This document shows, in pieces, positions 5,040 to 11,554 of a stretch of DNA of 13,080 nucleotides (position 1 is the first letter of the stretch; each line of letters opens with the position of its first letter). The translations under genes and the position numbers were made by a program. The stretch lies in assembly GCA_035642125.1 (NCBI GenBank), contig DASQSZ010000474.1, positions 1 through 13,080 on the forward strand. The letters are read 5' to 3'. Below the pieces are notes generated by a model. It was not told the DNA's origin. It made no database searches and saw only the letters and a program-made list of their open reading frames with translations. This DNA is from CALAED01 sp937891035 (GTDB lineage Bacteria; Actinomycetota; Actinomycetes; Streptosporangiales; Streptosporangiaceae).

Positions 5040-7646
5040 TCAGCGGAGGGTGATGACCAGGACCGAGGTGCCGCCGCGCGCGCCGGCGCGGGTCACGACC
5101 TCCGTGCCCCGAGCGGTCCGCCGTACGGTGGCGGCGACGCGGCGTCCGTCGAGCGTCACCGTCCCGGCCTTGGCCCCGGCGGGCAGCACCTGGCCGATGA
5201 GCAACTCCGTGCCGGCCGGACCGCCGCGCACCGTCGTGCGCAGCGTGCCGCCGCCGGCCACCGCGCTGACGTCGATCGCGCCGGCTCCGAGCCGGATGTG
5301 GGCGGCCGCCACCCTCGACTGCCCGGCCGGCACCTGCGGCACCACCTCCAGCCGGCGGCGGCCCAGGTCCGGGCTGACGCCGAGGTGCTGGTGCACCACC
5401 GGCCACAGGTTTCCGTACGCGCCCCAGGCCTGCAGCACCATCGAGCGGTCGGTCGGCTTGCGGTCGATGTTGGCCGGCACGAAGTCGGGGCTCGGCGCGA
5501 TCTCCGGCATCCCTCCGGGCATCTCCCACAGCGACGGATCGAGCTGCAGGCGCGCGTTCGCCGTGGTGTAGCGGCGCTGCTGGGCCAGCCGCCCATAGTT
5601 GCCCTCCGCGACCGCCATGATCCCGTTCCCGATCGAGTGGGTGGCGCGCTCGCTCTGCACGGCCGAGACCGCTGAGTCGCACGCCGGGCCCCTGTTGCCG
5701 CCATCGGCCGAGGTCGGACCGGTGCCGGTGTGGAAGAGCCCGGTGGCGCCGGTGTAGCAGTCCCGTTCCCGCCTGGCCAGGGCTGCGGCGGCGTGCTCGT
5801 CGGTCGCCAGCGGCCGGGTGAGCCGGCGCGGGCGGACGAGCTCGGCGTCCATCGGGGTCACGCCGGTCCAGTGCCGCTGGAAGATCTTGGAGTTGTCGTT
5901 CGCGGTGGTGTCCGGGTCGTCGATCGAGTCGGCGAACTGGTCGGTGTCGCCGCCGAACCACCACACCCGGTCGAACGACGCCTCCAAGGACGTGGCATGG
6001 TCGGCGGCCCACCTCTCGGTGGCGGCGTCGCCCTTGGCCCGGGCCAGGTCGGCGAGATCGCGCAGGCCCCTGATCGTGTAGACGGCGTTGTCGAGCTTCT
6101 CCACGCCCATGCCGGTGCGTTCGACGTTGCCGAGACCCTCCGGCCAGCCATCACCGTCGGCGTCCAGCGTGCCGACGACGTATCGCATGTTGCGGGTCGC
6201 GAAGTCGTACATCTCGGTCAGAAACGATCGGTCGCCGGTCCACCGCCAGACCAGCGCGACGGCGCTGGGGAACTTCGCGGTCTCGTCGGTGTTGCCGGCC
6301 GAGTCGTTGGAGCCGAAGAAAACCGAGCCGTCGGAGACGACCTCGTGCACCACCTTTCCGCTGCGTTCGTTGACGATGTCGCTGACGTCGCGCAGCGCCC
6401 GAAGATGGTGCTCGATCGCCTCGAACTGACCGGCGGCCACGGCGGGAAAGGCGCTGTACTCGCCGTCCGTGCCGAACAACCACGGGAAGTCCGGCCATCC
6501 GGCGCCCAGCCACCGCGCCCGGGCCAGCGTCCCGGCCGGCGCCGGATACTCCCTGCCCTCCTTGGTGATGCGCAGCCGCAGGCCGGTCGCCTCCTGGACG
6601 GAGTCGGCGAGGTTCTGTTTGCTCCACTCGATGCTGCGCTGCAGCAGCCGGTCGCCGGGCAGGTCGACCACCGTGTTGGCCGCGATGGTCTGCCGGGCGG
6701 CGAGCTTGCGGCCGAACAGGCGGGCCGGGTCACGCAGCGCGGTGTCGAGCGCCGCCCGCGCGGCCGCGGTGCCCTGATCGGAGCCGGCGACCGCGACCCA
6801 GACGGTCGTCTGGCGTCCGGCCCGTACGTTAACGTCGTAGGAGAGCCGCCCGCCGGTGCCCTTGCCGAACTCCGAGTCATCGCAGCGGTCCGGGGCCGTA
6901 CCGGTGGCGGGACAGATGACCGGCGGATCCTGCGGCCCGCGATGCCCGGCGCCCAAATCGTGCGCGACCGGGGCACGGTCGGCGGCGACGAGCGCGGCGA
7001 AGTCGTGCCGGCTCGCGTTCGGCACCGGTGGGGTGCCCTCCTCACGAAAGACCAGCGCGCCGTTCTCGAACGCGCCGTTGTCGGGGAGGTTGTACGTCCG
7101 CTGATCCGGCGCGGTCGACCCCCACGGGTAGGCCGTCATCAGCTCGGAGCGGGCATCGAGATCAAGCCGTACGGTGCGGCTCGTAGGCGAGGTGAACGTG
7201 AGGCCGATCAGGCCGGCGCGGATACCGTCGGGGACCGTGTCCGTACGGACGACGCCGAGACCGTCCGCGGCAGCGTAGCGGATCCGCGTGTAACCGTGGC
7301 CCGCGGTGTAGCTGTCCGCCGCCACCTGCCCGCCGAGCCAGGACCCGTCGACGCCGAACCACACGCCGTCGAGCAGCTTGATCGGCGGCGTCCAGAACCC
7401 GCCCATCTCGCCGACGATGTGCCAGCCGGCGGCCGGGTAGAGCCCGTCGGCCGTGGACATCGAGTAGAACCGATCCCCGATGACCACCGACCTGCGGTCG
7501 GGCAGCCGGGCCCGCTCCGTGAGCTCGGGCCCGGACGGATCGGCCGCCCGCGCCGATTCGACGGCCTGCCCGGGGCTCGGCGGCAACCCGACGGTGGCGC
7601 CGGCCAAGACGAACGTGACCGCGCACGCGGCGATGCGTCCACGCAT
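5040..7646 (-). CDS. Secreted six-hairpin glycosidase-like protein (glycogen-debranching/GH63-like)
   Basis: An 868-aa exported protein. Residues 1-36 are a signal peptide (Arg near the N-terminus, hydrophobic core about 7-21, likely cleavage near ARAA). I chose the ATG at 7646 because AGGAGGT lies a few bases upstream and the signal peptide begins there; an open frame runs further back to 7766. An N-terminal beta-rich domain (about 40-310) is followed by an (alpha/alpha)6-barrel-like region (about 330-755) with acidic aromatic motifs typical of such hydrolases: WPDFPWLFGTDGEY (384-397), GNTDETAKFP (451-460), DADGDGWPEG (495-504). A beta-sandwich-like tail follows (about 765-868). Cys 245/255 and 630/656 may form disulfides. 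It probably cleaves an extracellular oligo- or polysaccharide; the substrate and exact GH family cannot be fixed, and alpha-L-rhamnosidase-like barrels are an alternative. It stands alone. Confidence 0.82.
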   Translation of the reverse strand: MRGRIAACAVTFVLAGATVGLPPSPGQAVESARAADPSGPELTERARLPDRRSVVIGDRFYSMSTADGLYPAAGWHIVGEMGGFWTPPIKLLDGVWFGVDGSWLGGQVAADSYTAGHGYTRIRYAAADGLGVVRTDTVPDGIRAGLIGLTFTSPTSRTVRLDLDARSELMTAYPWGSTAPDQRTYNLPDNGAFENGALVFREEGTPPVPNASRHDFAALVAADRAPVAHDLGAGHRGPQDPPVICPATGTAPDRCDDSEFGKGTGGRLSYDVNVRAGRQTTVWVAVAGSDQGTAAARAALDTALRDPARLFGRKLAARQTIAANTVVDLPGDRLLQRSIEWSKQNLADSVQEATGLRLRITKEGREYPAPAGTLARARWLGAGWPDFPWLFGTDGEYSAFPAVAAGQFEAIEHHLRALRDVSDIVNERSGKVVHEVVSDGSVFFGSNDSAGNTDETAKFPSAVALVWRWTGDRSFLTEMYDFATRNMRYVVGTLDADGDGWPEGLGNVERTGMGVEKLDNAVYTIRGLRDLADLARAKGDAATERWAADHATSLEASFDRVWWFGGDTDQFADSIDDPDTTANDNSKIFQRHWTGVTPMDAELVRPRRLTRPLATDEHAAAALARRERDCYTGATGLFHTGTGPTSADGGNRGPACDSAVSAVQSERATHSIGNGIMAVAEGNYGRLAQQRRYTTANARLQLDPSLWEMPGGMPEIAPSPDFVPANIDRKPTDRSMVLQAWGAYGNLWPVVHQHLGVSPDLGRRRLEVVPQVPAGQSRVAAAHIRLGAGAIDVSAVAGGGTLRTTVRGGPAGTELLIGQVLPAGAKAGTVTLDGRRVAATVRRTARGTEVVTRAGARGGTSVLVITLR

Positions 7647-7924
7647 GCTGGACCTCCTATGAACGACCCTTGGGAGGCGGAGAAGGCGTACTCGACGCTG
7701 ATCTCGTTCGCCATGGAGGCACCCGTCGCCCGGCGGCAGCGCTAACGACATGCGGGGCAAGATCATCGCCTGACAGGTGTTGACGAACCCGACGTTGCTG
7801 ACAGCTTAAGCAGCGGCCCGCAGATTCGGCACTCATCGGGCTGCTCGCCGAGCGCCGCGAGCGGTCACCGCCGCCGCGGTTCAGCGGGCAGCGGTCGTCA
7901 GATTCATCGCGGGGCGGGGCTCCG
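7647..7924. other. Intergenic region upstream of the glycosidase gene
   Basis: A 278-nt gap between the 3' end of the Trp-rich unknown gene and the glycosidase start, both on the minus strand. It holds the strong ribosome-binding site of the glycosidase and two direct copies of CTGACAG (7770-7776 and 7798-7804, 28 bp apart), which could be regulator half-sites for the glycosidase promoter. No convincing -35/-10 pair, RNA gene or gene was found. Confidence 0.4.
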
Positions 7925-8491
7925 TCACAGCGCCTGATGGCCCGGGGGTGTGGCGTCGTCGCCGAGGGCCACCCGGCGCGCCCGCAGGGCAGGATGGCGC
8001 AGGAAGCCTTCCACGAGTCCGGCGGGTCCGCCGACGCAGGTCCAGTCGTCGTCCCACAGCGTCGAAACCAGCCAGGAACGGTCGGCGGGGAACATCAAGT
8101 TGGGCAGGACGCCTTGCCAAAATGACCCGGGGCCGCCGCGGCGCCAGGTGGCGGCCTGCTCCGGCCCGGCCTCGACCAGCACGTAGGGCCAGTCCGCATA
8201 CAAGGTCACCTTCGGCGCGTCGGGAAAGACGATGTCATCGGCGCCGGTGTGGAGATATCCCAGCCACCACCGCTGGTCGGCCGACTGCTCGCTCAACAGG
8301 GCGAGCATGGCCCGGTCGTGCTCGTCCTGCCCGGCACCTCCGTACGGCAACAGGACGGTGGCATAGGCCTCGAAGACGGGCGGGATGGCGGCCGTGATGG
8401 TCCGTCCGATGGACGTGCCATCGGCGATCCAGGCGACCTCGGCGTCGGTGCCGACACGCCCCGTGCCGCCGTCCTTCGCCCATCTGACCAT
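7925..8491 (-). CDS. Trp-rich hypothetical protein downstream of the TusA-like gene
   Basis: A 188-aa protein of no family I can name. The sequence is well-formed and coding-biased: about ten tryptophans, several in acidic surroundings such as RWWLGYLHTGADDIVFPD (74-91) and LYADWPYVLVEAGPEQA (98-114), then SWLVSTLWDDDWTCVGGP (139-156). It has no signal peptide or membrane helix and looks like a soluble alpha/beta protein. The ATG at 8491 follows a weak GGCTGGCGAC. It lies 102 nt after the TusA-like gene on the same strand, with two hairpins between them, so membership of the desulfurase operon is doubtful. Function unknown. Confidence 0.72.
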   Translation of the reverse strand: MVRWAKDGGTGRVGTDAEVAWIADGTSIGRTITAAIPPVFEAYATVLLPYGGAGQDEHDRAMLALLSEQSADQRWWLGYLHTGADDIVFPDAPKVTLYADWPYVLVEAGPEQAATWRRGGPGSFWQGVLPNLMFPADRSWLVSTLWDDDWTCVGGPAGLVEGFLRHPALRARRVALGDDATPPGHQAL

Positions 8492-8540
8492 GTCGCCAGC
8501 CTAGATGTCCGGTCGCCCGCTTGACCCGGGTTTTCGCTCG

Positions 8541-8577
8541 CGTCTTAACAGACGGGCCGGTTGCGCGGCCGCCGCGC
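8541..8577 (-). terminator. Two adjacent hairpins after the desulfurase/TusA-like genes
   Basis: CGTCT (8541-8545) and AGACG (8550-8554) form a 5-bp stem with a TAAC loop; GCGCGG (8563-8568) and CCGCGC (8572-8577) form a second 6-bp stem with a 3-nt loop. Both lie in the 102-nt gap just past the stop of the TusA-like gene. There is no T-run, but actinobacterial terminators often lack one. They may end or attenuate transcription before the Trp-rich gene. Confidence 0.35.
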
Positions 8578-8593
8578 GTGACCGCGGCGTGGG

Positions 8594-8884
8594 TCATCGG
8601 CGGCCGGGTCGCCACGGGTTGGCCGCGTCGGTGCGACGGGGCGTGGCGGCGACGCGCAGCGCATAGCCGGGCCGCGGATAGCGGTCTGCGGGGAGGGCGC
8701 CGAGGTAGACGTGACCGGTCAGATGGCACCAGGCGGCCAGGTCGAGTGGCGCGGCCGGGTCGGTGGCGAGCAGATGCACCACCGTCCCGGTGGGCAGCGC
8801 GGTAAGCCGATCACGCAACTCCAGCAGCAACCGGACGCAGGCCCGGTCACCGCCGTCGATCACCACCGGCGCCGGGCCGTTCAT
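8594..8884 (-). CDS. TusA/SirA-like sulfur-carrier protein with degenerate CPxP motif
   Basis: A 96-aa protein aligning with the TusA (SirA, YeeD) sulfurtransferase fold. The family pattern 'D-x-x-G-x-x-C-P-x-P-v-x-x-L-r' appears as DGGDRACVRLLLELRDRL (10-27): the sulfur-carrying Cys is kept at C16, but both prolines after it are V and L. The rest fits well: LPTGTVVHLLATDPAAPLDL (30-49) and AWCHLTGHVYL (51-61), including the second conserved Cys (C53) and TGH. A 30-residue Pro/Arg-rich tail follows. TusA proteins accept persulfide sulfur from a cysteine desulfurase and pass it on, for example to tRNA thiolation or cofactor synthesis. The desulfurase gene directly upstream overlaps it as ATGA, so these two are almost certainly partners. 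The acceptor is unknown; with the prolines lost, a changed or lost transfer function is possible. Confidence 0.85.
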   Translation of the reverse strand: MNGPAPVVIDGGDRACVRLLLELRDRLTALPTGTVVHLLATDPAAPLDLAAWCHLTGHVYLGALPADRYPRPGYALRVAATPRRTDAANPWRPGRR

Positions 8885-10143
8885 CCGTCACGGTCCGGGC
8901 GGGCGAGCAACGCCAGGGCCGCCTCGGCGATCTGAGCGGCGGCGGTTTCGACGTCGCGGTCGGTGGTCCAGCGGCCGACGCTCAGTCGCAGCGCCGCCAG
9001 GGCGCGGTCCCGGTCGTGGCCCATCGCCGTCAGCACCGGCGACGGGTCGGTACGGCCCGTGTGGCAGGCCGACCCGGTGGCGGCCGCCACCGTGGGGACC
9101 GCGGCGAGCAGGTCGTCGCCGCTCACGCCGGCGATGCTGATGTTGAGGGTGCCGGGCAGCCGTTCGGCGTCATGGCCGTTGAGGTCCACCCGGGGAAGGC
9201 GCTCGCGCAGCAGCCGGTGCAGCAGGTCCCGCAGCCGCCGCAGCCGCTGGGGCCCGCCGTCGGCGCCGGCGTGGGCAAGCTCCTGGGCGGCAAGCTCGGC
9301 GGCGGCGAGATCGGCGGCGGCGAGATCGGCGGCGGCGCCGAGCGCCGCGGCCAGGGCGACGTTCTCGGTCCCGGCGCGCAGCCCGCGTTCCTGCCCGCCG
9401 CCGGCGATGACCGGGACGATGTGGGTGCCGGCCCGTACATACAAGGCGCCGATCCCCTTGGGCGCGTACAGCTTGTGCCCGGCCATGGTGAGCAGGTCGA
9501 CGCCGAGCCCGGACACGTCGATGGGGATCTTCCCAGCCGCCTGGGCGGCGTCGGTGTGGAACAGCACGCCGCGTTCGCGGGCGATGCGGGCGAGCGCGCC
9601 GATGGGCTGCAGCACCCCCGTCTCGTTGTTGGCGGCCATCACCGACACCAGCACGGTCCGCTTGGTGATCGCGGCCGCGAGATCGTGCGGATCGACGCGG
9701 CCGGTGGCGTCGACGGGAAGGTAGGTGACCTCCGTGCCGTGCCGATCCCGCAGCGCCCGGCACGTCTCCAGCACCGCCGGATGCTCGGTGACCTGGGTGA
9801 TCACATGCGCCCGCGACGGGTCCGGCCGGGCCAGCACCGCGCCGCACAGGGCGAGGGTGTTCGCCTCCGACCCGCCCCCGGTGAACACGACCTCGCCCGG
9901 CCGCGCGCCGATCAGTTGGGCGATCTGCTCACGGGCCCGGGCCAGGGCCCGGCGCGGCGCGTGCGAGAAGGCATGACCGCTGGACGGGTTGCCGAAATGC
10001 GTCTTCAGGTACGGCAGCATGGCGTCGACCACCCGCGGGTCCACCGGTGTGGTGGAGTTGTAGTCCAGATAGATCGGACCGCCCGCCAGGGCCGGCAGCG
10101 GCGGCGTGGCTGTGGTTGGTGATGCTGACGCGTCCGCGCTCAC
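8881..10143 (-). CDS. Cysteine desulfurase, NifS/IscS-type class V aminotransferase fold
   Basis: A 420-aa PLP enzyme that takes sulfur from L-cysteine and forms an enzyme persulfide. Landmarks: YLDYNSTTPVDPRV (25-38), GGGSEANTLAL (89-99), the ring-stacking His in TEHPAVLETC (H121), MAANNETGVLQPIG (169-182), HTDAAQAAGK with D198, the Schiff-base lysine K224 in AGHKLYAPKGIGAL, RAGTEN (256-261), and the persulfide cysteine C360 in GSACHTG followed by SPVLTAMG. The frame is open to 10566, but the GTG at 10143 is preferred because AAGGAG stands about 6 nt upstream and homology begins soon after. Residues about 270-290 are an Ala/Leu/Asp/Glu repeat (see the 15-nt repeat) that lengthens a surface helix. 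The next gene encodes a TusA-like carrier, overlapping by 4 nt. This is not a SufS-type enzyme: the Cys loop is group I-like. The final sulfur destination is not evident. Confidence 0.94.
   Translation of the reverse strand: MSADASASPTTATPPLPALAGGPIYLDYNSTTPVDPRVVDAMLPYLKTHFGNPSSGHAFSHAPRRALARAREQIAQLIGARPGEVVFTGGGSEANTLALCGAVLARPDPSRAHVITQVTEHPAVLETCRALRDRHGTEVTYLPVDATGRVDPHDLAAAITKRTVLVSVMAANNETGVLQPIGALARIARERGVLFHTDAAQAAGKIPIDVSGLGVDLLTMAGHKLYAPKGIGALYVRAGTHIVPVIAGGGQERGLRAGTENVALAAALGAAADLAAADLAAAELAAQELAHAGADGGPQRLRRLRDLLHRLLRERLPRVDLNGHDAERLPGTLNISIAGVSGDDLLAAVPTVAAATGSACHTGRTDPSPVLTAMGHDRDRALAALRLSVGRWTTDRDVETAAAQIAEAALALLARPDRDG
9294..9338. repeat. Three 15-nt tandem units inside the desulfurase gene
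   Basis: Near-identical 15-nt units of the form GATCGGCGGCGGCGA run at 9294-9308, 9309-9323 and 9324-9338, with one or two differences in the outer copies. As 15 is a multiple of three, copy changes keep the frame and add or remove five residues of the Ala-rich helix (LAAAD-type units) around residues 270-290 of the desulfurase. Confidence 0.8.
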
Positions 10144-10349
10144 AGTCGTCTCCTTGGCCGGGTCAGGTGGTGGCGCCGGTCTGTTGGACGGGGAGGCCGG
10201 GAGGCCGGCGCGGCGCCAGTCGGGCGCTCCACCGTCCAGTGGTCGTGCGCTGATCCGTGTGCGCGGAGCAGGCGTACGGCCTGGGCCGCGTAGACGCGGT
10301 ATCGGCCACGGCAGCGCCTTCTTCTCATCCTGAGGGTAAGGCAACGTTC

Positions 10350-10832
10350 CTAGGCCCCGGACGGCTCGGGCTTCGGCTCCGTCTCGGCACCTGGTCCGGG
10401 TATGACATCGACGTCGCCGGCGCGCATCGGGCGACCGCATGCCGAGCAGTGCGGTACGACGTGGCTGATCTCGCCGCAGGCATGGTGCCGGTAGAGCGCC
10501 GGCGGGCCGGCTTCGCCCGCCGTCCACCGGTCGCCCCAGCGCACCATGACCAGCAGCAGGTCGCACAGCTCCAGACCTTTGGCGGTCAGTGCGTACTCAT
10601 GGCGCGGCGGCCGGCGCGAGTACTCCCGTCGCTCCAGGACGCCCTTGTCGACCAGCCACTTGAGCCGTTCGGTGAGCACTTTGCGCGAGATCCCCAGGTC
10701 GCGCTGGAGCTGATCGAAGCGGGTGATGCCGACGTAGATGTCCCGCAGGATCAACGGCGACCATGGCTCGCCGATGACATCGAGGGTGCGGGCGATCGAG
10801 CAGGCCATGTCGCCGAACCGCGTCCGCTGCAT
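10350..10832 (-). CDS. HxlR-family winged-helix regulator with C-terminal Cys motif
   Basis: A 160-aa regulator of the HxlR/DUF24 family. The winged helix covers about 10-100: CSIARTLDVIGEPWSPLILR (11-30), the recognition region FDQLQRDLGISRKVLTERLK (39-58) and the wing REYSRRPPRHEYALTAKG (69-86). C11 occupies the position of the redox-active Cys found in many HxlR proteins. After the DNA-binding domain a short zinc-ribbon-like block follows, HHACG and CSACG (116-133), then an acidic Pro-rich tail. HxlR proteins bind as dimers and usually repress a divergent gene in response to aldehydes, quinones, disulfide stress or ligands. It is divergent from the PPOX gene, and the two 15-bp palindromes between them are its probable sites. 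The ATG at 10832 has AGGGTG about 5 nt upstream. Ligand unknown. Confidence 0.93.
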   Translation of the reverse strand: MQRTRFGDMACSIARTLDVIGEPWSPLILRDIYVGITRFDQLQRDLGISRKVLTERLKWLVDKGVLERREYSRRPPRHEYALTAKGLELCDLLLVMVRWGDRWTAGEAGPPALYRHHACGEISHVVPHCSACGRPMRAGDVDVIPGPGAETEPKPEPSGA

Positions 10833-10853
10833 GAATTCACCCTACCCGAGAGG

Positions 10854-10868
10854 GTTCCCTCAGGGAAC
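10854..10868. promoter_or_regulatory. Operator 1, palindrome GTTCCCTCAGGGAAC
   Basis: Perfect 7-bp arms GTTCCCT and AGGGAAC around one central base, 22 nt upstream of the HxlR start. A near copy lies at 10897-10911. Position in the divergent promoter region and symmetry fit binding by an HxlR dimer; this is inference. Confidence 0.7.
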
Positions 10869-10896
10869 TTATCGGACTATGGTTACAGTAATGTAA

Positions 10897-10911
10897 GTTC
10901 CCTCAAGGAAC
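10897..10911. promoter_or_regulatory. Operator 2, palindrome GTTCCCTCAAGGAAC
   Basis: Differs from operator 1 by one base (G to A). The two centres are 43 bp apart, about four helical turns, so two dimers would sit on the same face of the DNA. On the minus strand this site contains TTGAGG, a possible -35 box, with CATAGT 19 nt further as a weak -10 for the HxlR gene, so binding would block that promoter. Confidence 0.68.
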
Positions 10912-10998
10912 TAAACAGGTGGTGGATCAACAAGGACCACCGTTTGATCGCGGACGACGACACATCGAGTCACGAGACCGAGGACGAGGAGACCTGTG

Positions 10999-11529
10999 AT
11001 GCCTGCACCGACACCCGTCGCTGAACTGTTGTTCCGCCGGGAGGACGCCGTGCCGATAAGCACGGACGAGACGACGCTGAAACCGTGGAGTCAGGCGCGT
11101 GCGTGTCTGGAGTCCGCGCCGAAGGCCTGGCTGTCGACGGTACGGCCCGACGGGCGGCCGCACGCGATGCCGATTCTGGTGGTATGGGTCGATGACGCGC
11201 CCTGCTTCGCCACCCGCCCGGGGTCCCGCAAGGGCAGGAACCTCGCCCGCAATACCCACTGCGTCATCACCGCCGCCGACGAAAACGTCGACATCGTGGT
11301 CGAAGGCGACGCCATCCGGGTTCGAGACGAAGCCGGCCTGCACCGGGTGGCCGCCGCCTTCAAGGCGAAATACCAGTGGGAATTCACGGTGCGCGACGGC
11401 TCAGCCCACGAAGACGCTCTCCCGGGATCGCCCGAGTACGGCTTCTTTCAGATCATGCCGACCCGTGCCTTCGGCTACGGCCCGGACGGCATGACGGCCA
11501 CCCGCTGGCGATTCGACCGGCCCCAGTAG
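10999..11529 (+). CDS. Pyridoxamine 5'-phosphate oxidase-like (PPOX) split-barrel flavoprotein
   Basis: A 176-aa protein of the PPOX split beta-barrel superfamily, which binds FMN, FAD or F420. Family signature: PWSQARACLESAPKAWLSTV (29-48), VRPDGRPHAMPI (48-59), the strand VVWVDDAPCFATRPGSRKGRNLARNTHCVI (61-90) with the phosphate-contacting SRKGRNL stretch, DIVVEGDAIRV (98-108), and a Trp/Phe-containing C-terminus (TATRWRF). In actinobacteria such small proteins often reduce xenobiotics, aldehydes or quinones, or bind heme; sequence does not tell which. The ATG at 10999 is preferred, with GAGGAG about 7 nt upstream; a GTG at 11050 preceded by GGGAGG would give a 159-aa form and is possible. 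It is divergent from the HxlR regulator, and the palindromes upstream suggest control by it. It converges with the amidohydrolase gene, 25 nt apart. Confidence 0.88.
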   Translation: MPAPTPVAELLFRREDAVPISTDETTLKPWSQARACLESAPKAWLSTVRPDGRPHAMPILVVWVDDAPCFATRPGSRKGRNLARNTHCVITAADENVDIVVEGDAIRVRDEAGLHRVAAAFKAKYQWEFTVRDGSAHEDALPGSPEYGFFQIMPTRAFGYGPDGMTATRWRFDRPQ

Positions 11530-11554
11530 ATAGGGCCTCTCCGGTGGCGCGTGG

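Noticed and set aside
7659..7745. A 28-aa plus-strand reading frame starting MNDPWEAEKAYSTL, divergent from the glycosidase
   Set aside because: No ribosome-binding site: the bases before the ATG are the complement of the glycosidase's own AGGAGGT. No family is recognised. It most likely arises by chance in its leader.
5730..7745. A 671-residue plus-strand open frame opposite the glycosidase
   Set aside because: It is a G/C-bias shadow: Gly/Arg/Val-rich, no family motif, while the minus strand carries a signal peptide, barrel motifs and a strong ribosome-binding site.
7647..7766. Upstream extension of the glycosidase frame to 7766
   Set aside because: The 40 extra residues would precede a clear signal peptide, and the AGGAGGT lies just before the ATG at 7646.
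10144..10566. Upstream extension of the desulfurase frame to 10566
   Set aside because: The extra 140 residues are Arg/Pro-rich without family features and overlap the HxlR gene in another frame; AAGGAG before the GTG at 10143 marks the true start.
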